From Salvia splendens (Eukaryota > Streptophyta > Magnoliopsida > Lamiales > Lamiaceae), in contig NC_056052.1 of NCBI RefSeq assembly GCF_004379255.2, positions 11,525,708 through 11,589,707 of the forward strand: 64,000 nucleotides of DNA, written 5' to 3'. The notes beneath the pieces were generated by a model. The model had not been told where the DNA came from and did not search any database. It saw only the letters and a list, made by a program, of their open reading frames with translations. Shown in pieces: positions 33,068 through 43,123 of the stretch (the first letter of the stretch is position 1; each line of letters opens with the position of its first letter). The translations under genes were made by a program, and so were the position numbers.

Positions 33068-33070
33068 TAA

Positions 33071-34638
33071 GGCCATCCACAACGCTGTTCCTATACCGTT
33101 CCTAAACCGTTCCTTAAACCACTAATTGAGGGCCCCACTGTACTTTTTTACTTCATTCCTTAACTAAGGAACGGAACCTGCAACCCTCGTTCCTTAACCG
33201 TTCCTTAACCGTTCCTTAAATTACTATTCATTCAATTTCATTTTTTTTTAATTTCAACTCAATTCAATTAAAAAAACAAACACATTTTATTAAAAAACAC
33301 ACAACATTAAAACAAAGTTACAACTTAAACTTAAAAAAATAAAAAGCACACAATTAAAATCATAAAAAAATAAAAGTACACAATTTTAATAATTTCATCC
33401 GCCAAAGTTTGCCCAAATGTCCTTGCACGTTTACGTCGTTGTTCGACCCGGGGACCCCGAAGTACGCGTGCCAGATCCAAAGGCGGTAGTCGGCAACGGC
33501 CTCGAGTATAACGGTTGGGTGGGTACCTTTGTGGCCGCTCGTGTAGGACCCCTTCCACGCCACCGGGCAATTCTTCCATTGCCAGTGCATGCAATCGATG
33601 CTGCCGAGCATCCCTGGGAATCCGTGCACTGTTTCGTGAAGGTCGAGAAGGAACTGACAATCGGCCGTGCTTGGCCTCCGGAGAAATTCGTCGGTGAAGG
33701 CTGCCCGGACGCCTTTGCAGAATTTGAGCAAGCACATTCGCCAGTGCTATCTCCGATGTGGAGGTATTCGTCGAACATGTCGGCCGTTTGTCCAGTCGCA
33801 AGCTGGCGGATTGCTGCAGTACATTTCTGCAGCGTCGTGTGGCTGGGACGTCCGACCGCGTCGAACCCTTCCTGGAAGAACTCTTCCCGGGCTGCCAAAG
33901 TATTCGCGATGTGGAGAAATAACGGTTTCCCCATGCGGAAACGGCGACGGAAGTACGTATCTCCCCAAACCGGGTTATCGCAGAAGTAGTCGCGTACTAA
34001 CCTTGCGGCGGCTTCCTCCCGGTTACGATGGATGTACGTACGGGAGCGACGTTGGGGCAGAGCGGCTTCTTCCGCCTCCCGTCGTCGATCTTCTTCAAGT
34101 GATTGTTCCAATATTTGACGCATTTGTTCATAAGGATCCATTAGTTTGATTAAATTTGGGAGAAGGAAAATAGAGTTGATTTGAGATGAAAATTGGGGTG
34201 GAAATAGAGAGAAATAGATGTGTGTTTGTGATTGAAATGAGTATGAAATAGGAGTATTTATAGAGTAAATAAATAAATAATAAAAAAAAAACCAAACGGC
34301 TATAAAATTAACGGTCTCATTACCGTTAATAAAAAAAATTTTTATTTTTTTTTATTAAATTCGAAATTTTTTTTAAAAAAATGAATTATTGCGTCATCGG
34401 GACGAAGCCCACTCGCGGGGCAGCGAGTGGGCTTCACGCGTCGATTGGGAGTCCGCCACGTCGCCTCGGCGCGTGGCGGAACGTTTCGTTCCGCGTTCCG
34501 GAGGAACGAAACGCGGCACGGCATGGGAACGGTGGCGGCACGGAATGGCGACGGAACGCACGCTGCAACGCGTGCCGCCGCGAAACCGTTCCTCCGGAAC
34601 GGCATAGGAACGGCGACGGCACCGCGTTGCGGGTGCTC
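33071..34638 (-). mobile_element. PIF/Harbinger element H1 with TAA duplication
   Basis: This is a 1,568-bp element flanked by TAA on both sides (33,068-33,070 and 34,639-34,641). The termini align inverted over 33 bp with 23 identities (GGCCATCCACAACGC at the left, the complement of GAGCACCCGCAACGC at the right). CCGTTCCT units are repeated just inside the left end (about 33,090-33,220), and GGAACG units inside the right end (about 34,470-34,620). These are likely transposase contact sites. The middle holds a broken PIF transposase. Its GC-rich body contrasts with the AT-rich surroundings. Confidence 0.9.
33375..34141 (-). pseudogene. PIF/Harbinger transposase remnant (Plant_tran/DDE_Tnp_4 type)
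   Basis: The start is ATG at 34,139-34,141 (MDPYEQMRQILEQSLEEDRR). The N-terminal half has the plant Harbinger pattern: YFCDNPVWGDTYFRRRFRM, FLHIANTLAAREEFFQ and GRPSHTTLQKCTAAIRQLATG. A one-base shift near 33,745 changes frame. The DDE domain then continues as FLLDLHETVHGFPGMLGSID, CMHWQWKNCPVAWKG and FGVPGSNNDVNV. The first two catalytic aspartates are visible (GSIDCMHW, SNNDVNV). The part that should carry the third acidic residue is deleted, and the frame runs out at about 33,375. It is a dead transposase. Open frames on the plus strand here are shadows. Confidence 0.88.
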
Positions 34639-34641
34639 TAA

Positions 34642-35078
34642 TGTAGTTGGACAATTATTCACTAACATGTATTTCCTTGCACATCAAACTCGTTGATCAT
34701 AATTATTTTTTCACATTGGCATTAGGTTTTAATAAAATCCAAAAGGATTTAAAGTAACAAAACATAGTAATTTGAAGTACTACTCACTTTAATATAAGAA
34801 TTTACTTGATATACGAACGTATTGATAAACCTTAAACTTTATTAAGAGATTGGGGTATTACAATAGTGTTAGTGGATTGTGGGTCCACGTCATAAAATAG
34901 AAAGTTCAGAAAGTTTCTATTTTTCATGGAAAGGGGTAGTATCAAACTTGACTCTCTTGGGGTGCGATTCAGTGCAATAACAATCTTAGCACCACTAGAC
35001 GTTAATTACCACTACCCAACTTATTAGGATTATTGGGTTACGAAAACCAGCATTTTTTGATAAATCAAAGCAATGTGT
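34642..35078 (-). repeat. Older Copia LTR fragment, left of solo LTR F
   Basis: The right half, with AGCACCACTAGACGTTAATT and ACTACCCAACTTATTAGG, matches the Copia LTRs at 43,925-43,985 and 51,150-51,215 in diverged form. It was contiguous with 36,468 onward before LTR F inserted. The left half, to about 34,880, is AT-rich and unassigned. Confidence 0.55.
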
Positions 35079-36467
35079 TGATGTGGTTGGCAGCAAAAGC
35101 ACAAATAAATAAGAGAATTGGATCTATTTAGCAGATTATTTAGACAAATTCTATTCGCGCAATTATCACATGTATCATGCTCAAAACTTGAATTAAAACA
35201 TATTTTTTTATTAATTGAAACCTAAAACATGCTTTTCTACGAAGACGGAATAATACCTTCTTGATTCTCCAAAGAATCGTAGATGGCTTGCTACTTCTCC
35301 ACGTGATGATCTTCAATACTAGACCACAAATCTTCTAACTGGTTCCCGAACTGTATTCCAATATCAGTGTGGGCTGATCTGATCAAAATACTATGACTTA
35401 AATAAAGAAGACAGAACTCCCACATGAAGCATGAGAGGAAAAAGTCGACTCCTTCAGAGAGAAGAAGTGGACGAAATTTTGGATAAAAATAAAAATTGTG
35501 TTTCCGCCTCTCATTTATTCTCCTATTTATATTAAGTTACATATTGGGCTTAGTCAGGGATCTATGGAGGTTTGGATGTGGCCTAACCTAATTAGCCCTT
35601 CTAATTAAATTGAACACACAATTTAATACAAGCTTATATTGGAATATTATTATCAGCCACTACAGTAATAATATTGCATTACCAATCCAAATCTGAAATT
35701 ACAAGTAATTCGAGTTTCCACTTTTAAAAGGTTATTTCTCGCGCTTAAGATATAAATGTCCATTAATCAATTAATGTATGCTATGGACTTAATTAATTAA
35801 CATCTTTTTAATTCCAAGAATGGACTTAGCAAGAAACACTTATTTATTATTCATGGAATAATTAAATTCCAACTAGCTAGGTTCCGAATAATAAAACCTT
35901 GTTTCGAGCTCCTCCTATTAATCACCATTACCCAATATACCAGGATTATTGGGTTGCGAAAAACCCACACCATTTGGTAAGTAAAAGTAATTCATAATCA
36001 ATAACGTATGCTCAATACTAAATATATTTATTAAGAAATAATTATTTATCAAGACCTCGTCTTTCAGTAGATAGCATAAATACATGTCTTGCTGTTAGAT
36101 CCGTTTAGTGTTATACCACACCAATGTCATCTTATTCAGTAAGACTTAGAAATATGCGGACTGACATTGCAACCGTTCACGATAGGTAGTCAAAGCCTAT
36201 CTGGGTTGTGAAATTCTGCTTATTCTTTGTTTAGAACTGACCGTATTACCTTAAAGTGGGCGACGCCCACAACCGGTCTACTAAAACAAAAGCTTTGACT
36301 TGTTAAGTTTCTTATATATTTAAACATGTAAATAAACAACCATTAAATGTAAAACATAATACCATTATGACAAAAATGATATGTTTTATTCCTTAAAAAA
36401 TAAAATAAGAGTTTTACAGTATTCAATCACTCGAAAGCTGATTTCTAGTATACAAAACTCTATCACA
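35079..36467 (-). repeat. Solo Copia LTR F
   Basis: This 1,389-bp LTR matches the full length of the 5' LTR of element D (1,386 bp) in inverted orientation. It runs from TGATGTGGTTGGCAGC, the complement of the LTR 3' end, to TATCACA, the complement of the 5' end TGTTAGGG/TGTGATAG. TATAAATA on the minus strand is at 35,524-35,531. The flanks TGTGT and TGTAA may be a decayed 5-bp duplication. There is no internal region, so it is a product of LTR-LTR recombination. Confidence 0.85.
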
Positions 36468-36886
36468 TGTAACTAATGTTGTATGCTCAATATTATACAC
36501 TAAGAAGTTCCGAGACCTAGTTCTTCAGTACATAGCAAGAAAAACTTATCTCTCTGTTAGATCCATTCAGTGCTATATCACATCAGTATCTTTAGTGTTT
36601 TTGGTTCAAATATTTATTGGAATGACACCAAAATCATTACCGATACATAGTCAAATCCTATTTAGATTGTAAAATTTAGTTTTGATTTTACAAGATGTTG
36701 ACTACGTCATTTACTATGATGAAATGTCCACTACTCAGTCTACAATGAAAGAGACTGGACATGTTTATTTTTAAAAATTTATTATAAGTGAATAAGTAAA
36801 ACATAATATAATAAAAAATATTTACTTATTAATAGATAAAAATAGATGAAGAGTTGTACATTATAATAAAAAGTCTCAGAATATAC
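36468..36886 (-). repeat. Older Copia LTR fragment, right of solo LTR F
   Basis: It contains diverged versions of LTR blocks such as CTGTTAGATCCATTCAGTGC and CGAGACCTAGTTCTTCAG, in the same order as in F and at 44,080-44,160. Its end is overrun by the next Copia element at about 36,887. Confidence 0.7.
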
Positions 36887-36938
36887 TGATTTTGTGCAAT
36901 CTTCCTTGCCTTGCAGAATATTCCGGATCTTCCAACAC
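36887..36938 (-). repeat. Truncated 3' LTR of element I
   Basis: About 50 bp match the corresponding part of the 5' LTR (CTTCCTTGCCTTG.AGAATATTCCGGATC). The remainder is replaced by the older LTR on its left. Confidence 0.8.
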
Positions 36939-36973
36939 CCCCCCCTCAAATTAAGTGATGGGATTTCCGAAAC

Positions 36974-39900
36974 TTAACTTGCCCAACACCTCCTGAAAGC
37001 TTTTTGCAGAGACCGATTTGTCAAGATGTCTGCCAGTTGGCCTTCTGATTTCACATACGGAATTTCTACAATCTTCTCTTCAAGATTCTCTTTTATGAAA
37101 TGTCGATCAATTTCGACGTGTTTGGTCCTGTCATGCTGCACTGGATTCTCTAAGATACTGGTCGCGGCTTTATTATCACACAACAATTAGCAATTTTACT
37201 GTTATTCCAAATTCAACTCCTTCATCAATCTCGTGAGCCAAAGGATTTCGGTTAAGCAGCTTTTGATGCCTCGAAACTCAGCTTCGGCTCTAGAGAGAGC
37301 CACCACCTTTTATTTCTTACTCCTCCAAGTAACCAAATTTCCACCAACAAAGGTGAAATATCCTCCAGTGGACCGTCTGTCGACCAAATTTCCTGCCCAA
37401 TTAGCATTTGTATATCCGTGAATATCTAGGTGCCCATTCTTCATGAATAAAACTCCATGTTCGACAGTCCCTTTCAAGTAACGAACCACTCTGAGTGTTG
37501 CTTCCCAATGTTCATCCTGAGGACTACGCATGAACTGGCTGAGTACCCCCCACTGCATACGCTATATCAGGTCTAGTATGGGATAGATACGTGAGCTTCC
37601 CAACTAGTCTCTGGTATTTTTCCCAATCAGTGGAGGGTGCCCCTTTGATGAGTTGAAGCCGTGATTCTGAACGATTGGGGTGTCCGCCGGCTTGCAGTCC
37701 AACATCTCTTTCTCTGCGTAGAGATCAAGTACATACTTCCGTTGACTAATGAAAATTCATTTTCCTGACCTGAGTACTCCAATCCCAAGGAAGTATTTAA
37801 GGTCGCCAAGATTCTTCATCTCGAATTCTGCAGCTAAATGTCCTTTGAGTTGTTGTATCTCCTCGACACCATCACCAGTAATAATCTTATCATTTACATA
37901 GATTATCAAGCAAGTAATCTTCTCCCCTTCCCGTTTGATGAAGAGTGTGTGGTCGGAGTTACTCTGTCGGTACCCATATTTCTTCATCACCTCTGTAAAT
38001 CTTCCGAACCAAGCCCTTGGAGATTGCTTTAGCGCGTATAGTGTTTCCCTTGCCCGAACTCTTCTGAGAATCCCGGTGGAGCCTCCATATAGATGAGATC
38101 TTTCAACTCTCCATGAAGGAATGCATTGGTTACATTGTACTGGTGAAGTGGCCAGTCCCTATTTGCCACAATTGAGAGGAGAACTCTTTCAGCGTTCATC
38201 TTTGCAACGAGAGAAAATGTCCCACAGTAGTCGATCCCTTGGGTTTGTGTGTACCCCTTTGCTACATGTTGAGCTTTGTATCATTCAATGTTTCCATCTG
38301 GTCTTCATTTAATTGTGAAGACCCAACGAAACCCCACTGTATGCTTCCCCTTAGGCAATGGACTGATCTCCCTAGTGCCATTTCTCTTTAATGCTTTCAT
38401 CTCAACTAGCATTGCCTCCCTCCAATGTTTGATTTTCACAGCTTCTACAAAGGTTCGAGGTATCTCTTCCTCGTACAGCGAGGTATGGAATGCTCTTGTC
38501 ATTTTGGAGATGTTGGCCTCGGCGAAGTTTGCCACTAAGTATCTACTTTTTCTGCCTATTCTCTCAGGAGAGTATCTCTTAGGAGAATCTCCTCTCGTAC
38601 TCCTTGGGGGAAGCACTTATTGTCCAATATCTTGATCAATAGTAGTATCCTCCTTTTCTGTACTAGGCAGGTCAACTTTCAGGATGTGGGCTAGATATTA
38701 CCTCGGATTCTATTACTGTTGGATCAAAGGAATGCGGCGAAAGCGTCATTCGACTCGTTTCTGTAGATGGGGTCGGCTCATGGATAGTGCCAACTTGCTC
38801 TGTTGGTCCCACATCAAAGTGACTTGGCACATACCACCGAAGGGAGTCGTTTTCTTGGGTCTCCCCCTGTCTCTCACTCTCCCCCTAAGTCCCGAGGTGG
38901 TAAAAGAATTCTGTTTCGAGAAAGTTGCACTTCATGGTGGCCAAAGCACAAGCTTCACATGAAAAATCCTTAGGAACAAAAAGTTTGGGAAATAAAGATT
39001 TTTGATAACCCGGAGAAGTATGACCCATTCTTCGGTGCCAGAGCCAAGTCTCTTGAGTGGTGGGTCCGTGAGCAAGCATCGCCGCACCATCTTGTCGAGT
39101 GATCTCGTCTACAAAATAGAGCCCACGGCGTTCAGTGCCATGTCCAATAATCTTCCCAGTCCGGACATCCTGTAAGGCACAAAAGTTTGGTTGCATCAAC
39201 AGAGTACAATTTAAATCCTTAGTCACATGACTAGTTGACATCAACTTCTTAGATAGATCGGAGCATAGAGGCAGTTCGAAATATGCACACTCGGGAATAT
39301 TTCTATAGTCCTTGCCCCTTTAACTAGCGTAACCCCCCATTGGTAGTTTGTATATGTGACTTATGGGTTTTATGAAATTTCACATATGCACTTTATCATA
39401 AGTCATAGTATCAGTGGCCCCACTGTCAAAAATCCATCTCGTATCATCAAATTCATCACAATCCCGAGCCTCAAATGCATAAGACAAGTTTTCCAAGGGG
39501 GCAAGCGATTTTTTGCAAATGATGGGGTCGGTTTCGGCATTTCTTCTAAGCTGGGGTCCTTTTTCATGTATATTATCCAAATCAGGCTGTTTTTCATATT
39601 TCTCATAAATGGGGGACTTAAATGATAAAGGGAAAGTGCTAGGGTTAGGTTTCTCACTCCCTAACCCTTTACCTCCATTCTCGGCGCCCTCAAGCTGGAG
39701 AAAGGCGACCATCACCTCGGCTGTTCTTCCCCGCCGTTGTCACCGCAACGACCACCGCCAGTTTCCGGCCTTCGTTCCTGGAATTGAGCCGTCTCACAGC
39801 TCCCTTCGGCCCCATGTTGTCGATGATCCATGAGAAGATAATTAAGTCGATCTCCTCCCAATCGGTATACCCCTTCTCTCCCGGCCGTGGTGGAGTTGGG

Positions 39901-40064
39901 GTTTCGGTGATGTGGCGGTAGACTCCTTGGCCTCCGATGGACACTTTCATTAGTCGTGCCCACAGTGAGTAGTTCAAGCCATTCAACTTGAAAGTTACGG
40001 TAACACTCTTGCTTTATCTGATTTTCTCGGCAATCGGTTCAACGTCTTCCTTGTTTTCTGTCAT
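36974..40064 (-). pseudogene. gag-pol of Copia element I, broken
   Basis: Gag starts at ATG 40,062-40,064 (MTENKEDVEP). It has an early stop and then LNGLNYSLWARLMKVSIGGQ (UBN2-type). Protease has WIFDSGATDTMTY at about 39,400. The GAG-pre-integrase domain shows TWLWHRRMGHTSPGYQ and CEACALATMKC at about 39,000. The integrase catalytic core is deleted between about 38,900 and 38,650. RT (RVT_2) shows EMKALKRNGTREI..LPKGKHTVGFRWVF and then YVNDKIIT, in which the second catalytic aspartate of YVDD has become asparagine. RNase H shows CDNKAATSILENPV and KHVEIDRHFIKE. Several frameshifts are present. It is nonfunctional. Confidence 0.88.
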
Positions 40065-40144
40065 TTTTTATTGGGTTGGTTTCTCGTCGTTTCGGTCGAG
40101 AAAGGTATATTGGGGCTATGATGACTTCTTTCTGAACTTAACCT

Positions 40145-40156
40145 GCTCGGATGCCA
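40145..40156 (-). other. Primer binding site of element I (tRNA-Met type, mutated)
   Basis: The minus strand reads TGGCATCCGAGC, two changes from the initiator tRNA-Met site TGGTATCAGAGC, and abuts the LTR. Confidence 0.75.
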
Positions 40157-40348
40157 TGTAGAATTAGGTAATTTTGTGTTGTATTATTCACAATGAGATT
40201 GTACATCATATATAGGCTAGAAGATAACTATACAATGTAAGATTTTATCAATCAAACCTCCCTAATTACTCGGCCATGATATTATGCAATCTCCTCCTGA
40301 TTTTGTGCAATCTTCCTTGCCTTGGAGAATATTCCGGATCTTCCAATA
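40157..40348 (-). repeat. 5' LTR of Copia element I
   Basis: The 192-bp LTR reads on the minus strand from TATTGGAAGATCCGG (TGTTGG in the 3' copy) to TTCTACA, with a TATATA element inside. Short LTRs like this are common in plant Copia elements. Confidence 0.8.
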
Positions 40349-40914
40349 GAGCCGGGAGAGAGAAAGAGTTCAAGGAAGAAGAGATCGACCAAAATGTCGT
40401 GTGTCCAAACCCGCGCGTTTTTCGGGACTTCATCACTTATTAAAGATTGATGCTTCATCTTTTATATTTGTTTTACTTTATTTTATTCCATGAATATCGA
40501 ACTTATGTATAAAATAGATTTGAGTCAATCTTCTCGGATTTTCTTCTTGATTCTTTCCCGAGTCGTAAGTCAGAATCAAGAAGGGGGAATTCTATATATA
40601 TTGTAGAATTCCCATAGATCGAGTCATCAAGAAATAAGAAATAAACTTCTTTTCCGTAGTTCACTATGTTTCCGTCAATTCTCAAGTACAAAACAAGTGC
40701 TTGATCGTCGATAGGACACAACGCCTATCATTCTCACGATATTGTTTTCAGGGGTTGCCAATATTTAAATTATAAACCATTTATAAAGTTGACTCTTTTT
40801 GGACTATGGAATTAGCATGATAATTATTTCATGTTTTTTATGTTGGACTCTTTTTCTCACATGACAAGTGAATATGAAGCGAGATTCAATCAATTTCACT
40901 GTTCTAAGATATAA
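40349..40914 (-). other. Spacer with an unassigned 72-codon ORF
   Basis: The minus-strand ORF at 40,503-40,721 (MCPIDDQALVLYLRIDGNIV ... IEFPLLDSDLRLGKESRRKS) has no transposon motif. Its mixed hydrophobic and charged make-up and A/T-rich codons look organellar to me, so a nuclear insertion of plastid DNA is possible. I cannot name a plastid gene with confidence. The remaining sequence is plain AT-rich spacer. Confidence 0.35.
40912..40914. repeat. TAA target duplication, left end of H2
   Basis: TAA precedes the inverted terminus GAGCATCCACAGT at 40,915 and is matched by TAA at 57,859-57,861. Confidence 0.85.
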
Positions 40915-41235
40915 GAGCATCCACAGTTGGGCGCCCTATAGTCTGTCCTATAGGGCGCCCAATCCTCCGCCACATCAGCATTTTATCCTCCTACCCTTCC
41001 ACCTGCAGTGGGATACCCTATAGTCCGCCCTATAGTTTTAACTTTTATTTTGATTTAATTTTTGTGTTTGCAAATATGTCAAGAAAAATAAATAAAAAAG
41101 CACCACAATTTAAAGGAAAATCCTACATTTACTTAATTAAAAAAAATTACAAAAGTGGAAATAAAAAACAAGTGCACTACAAATAAAATGGTTGGTCTAA
41201 AGCATTCCCAACTGACGCTGGAGAACATCGATCTG
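40915..41235. repeat. Left part of H2
   Basis: This is the inverted terminus followed by a 13-bp hairpin (GGGCGCCCTATAG at 40,929-40,941 and its complement at 40,948-40,960, loop TCTGTC). Another CCCTATAGTCCGCCCTATAG unit lies near 41,014. AT-rich noncoding sequence continues up to the fold-back LTR junction at 41,236. Confidence 0.8.
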
Positions 41236-41740
41236 AAGGGGTTGGCAGCGGAAGCGTGCATCAATTGATCACATACTATCTTGATATATTTAGCAGAATA
41301 AAGGAGACAGAAAACATAATAATTCTGGTGGAGAATTTTCGTCCCCCTCAGAGAAAGAGAGAGGTCAAAATTTTGCCTCCTCCGTGAGCTGAGTTCTGTC
41401 TTCGTTATTCAAGTCCTAGTACGTTGGTGAGATTTGCCCACACAAATATCAGCGTATAGTCCGGGACACCAGTCGGAAGGTCCGAGGTCGAGTACTGAAG
41501 ATCTTCACGTGGAGAAGACGCAAGCCATCATCGATTCTTGATTGAATCAACAAGGTAAATTGACTAATTCCTTAGTAAACATGTTTTAGGGATTTTATAT
41601 GCTAAAGCATGTTTTAATTCAAGTTATGAGCATGATACATGTGATAATTACGCGAATAGAATTTGTCTAAATAATCTGCTAAATAGATCAAATTTATGTG
41701 ATCGGTAAATTTCTGCACGCTTCCGCTGCCAACCCCTTCA
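41236..41740 (+). repeat. 5' LTR remnant of Copia element C with fold-back end
   Basis: Positions 41,294-41,740 are the 3' third of a plus-oriented Copia LTR (compare 51,662-52,041), ending AACCCCTTCA. Positions 41,236-41,293 are the same LTR terminus in reverse orientation (TGAAGGGGTTGGCAGCGG). The 505-bp block is therefore bounded by a perfect 27-bp inverted repeat. The normal 5' two-thirds of the LTR are absent. Confidence 0.85.
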
Positions 41741-41742
41741 AT

Positions 41743-41755
41743 TGGTATCAGAGCC
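41743..41755 (+). other. Primer binding site of element C (initiator tRNA-Met)
   Basis: TGGTATCAGAGCC follows the LTR end after two bases. It is the standard Copia primer site and is identical to that of element D (52,044-52,056). Confidence 0.95.
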
Positions 41756-43123
41756 AGTCTTTGGCTCTGATTATTTAGATTTAAATTTCACGAAATTCAT
41801 GTATGCATATATTATTTGATTGCGAAGCATGTTCTTGGTGTTTTATTTAATTTATTATGCATGATGAACTCAAGAACTATCGAATCAAAGAACTTGAATT
41901 GCTCGATCGTACGAGACGTGCAATCCGTCGGAGCTCGCGCCGAGACGGATCGCACCACGTGCGATCGAGGTAGGGTAGTCGAGACAGTGGGAGCCAGGGA
42001 ACCGCGATCACGGGGCGACGGGCAGACGAGTATGGGCTCGTGCACGCCGCTGGCCGAGACCGCACGCCCCAGACGGAGCTCGCGTAGAGATCGACACGGC
42101 GGAAGGCGTGGCACGGCAGTTCGACCGATAACATGCCGAGGTGCTGAGCCACCAGGCCGAGAACCCTAGGCGGAAGGGTCGAGACGGATGGCGGCGCTGG
42201 CCGAGAGCAGTTGCGCTGTCGCGCGAGCCGCTGGTCGGGAGTGCGCGCCACCCGGCGCATCGAAGATGCCGAAACAGGCAGTCGGAGCTGGCCGAGAGCA
42301 GGCGCGCCACCTTGCGCTCTGTTGGCCGAGAGCTCGAGCCGCCCGAAGGAACGCTGGGCCGAGACGCGTCGGCACCTGACGGTCGACACGACCGAGACGG
42401 GTGCTCGACGCTGGCCGAGACGGAGGTGACACCCGATTGCTCGATGGGCCGAGACGCAGGCGCCCCACCTGCGCGCCGGTGGCCGAGACGCTGCGTGCGT
42501 CGTGGTCCGACGAAGAACTCATTGGATTTTCATCGTTCATCGTTCGTGCGAACCTTGTACGATGAGATAACGATGTAGGATTAATTTAATGATTATTTAA
42601 TTATTTTATTAAAAGATATCATTAAAATATTATTATTTAATGGAAATAAAATCTTTTTGGAAGATTTATCTAGATTTAAGGAATATTTTTATTATTTTCT
42701 ATATCTATGGAAATAAATAATATTATTTTGATTCCTAGATGATATAGATGAGAATAATTTAAAAGTTTCCTAATATTTATCTAGATTTAAGGAATATTTT
42801 TATTATTTTCTATGTCTATGGAAATAAATAATATTATTTTGATTCCTAGATGATATAGATGAGAATAATTTAATAGTTTTCTAATAGTTTTATATATATA
42901 AGATTCTAATAAGGTTAGATATGTATGAATACATTAAATAATAAAATATTTCTTCCTAATCTTAAACAAGGAAATAATTTGAATTTATTTTTCATGTCTT
43001 ATTAAGGATTAAATAATTTGTTTATTTCAGATATACCTTATAGTAGACATGAATAAGAATTAAATTCTAAAATAATAGTTTCCTAAAGGAAGATAACAAC
43101 ATAAAACTATAATTAAAGCTTTT
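41756..43123 (+). other. Long leader of element C: GC-rich GGCCGAGAC repeats, then AT-rich duplication
   Basis: After about 120 bp of leader, positions 41,880-42,530 are extremely GC-rich and filled with imperfect GGCCGAGA(C/G) units spaced irregularly, often in the contexts GCTGGCCGAGA and CGAGACG. From about 42,560 the base composition flips to AT-rich. An approximately 112-bp unit beginning TTATCTAGATTTAAGGAATA is present twice (about 42,666-42,776 and 42,777-42,890). Element D has the same layout. I see no ORF conserved between C and D through the GC-rich part. Confidence 0.75.

Larger units (their letters stand above)
36887..40348 (-). mobile_element. Copia element I with short LTRs, decayed
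   Basis: This is a minus-strand Ty1/Copia element of about 3.46 kb with LTRs of about 190 bp. The 5' LTR is 40,157-40,348. The 3' LTR survives only as about 52 bp (36,887-36,938), ending TTCCAACA beside a polypurine tract (minus-strand TTTGAGGGGGGG). Gene order gag, protease, integrase, RT, RNase H is that of Copia. The integrase core is missing. Confidence 0.88.

Noticed and set aside
33417..33989. 190-codon plus-strand ORF and other long frames across the Harbinger transposase
   Set aside because: They are antisense to a well supported transposase in GC-rich DNA, where stop codons are rare by composition.
34342..34696. Overlapping open frames on both strands at the right end of H1
   Set aside because: They arise from the GC-rich GGAACG subterminal repeats. 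All six frames look open and none has a domain.
41812..42578. Multiple open frames in the GGCCGAGA repeat block of C (and 52,178-52,851 in D)
   Set aside because: Repetitive GC-rich sequence gives long frames on both strands. The frames are not conserved between C and D.
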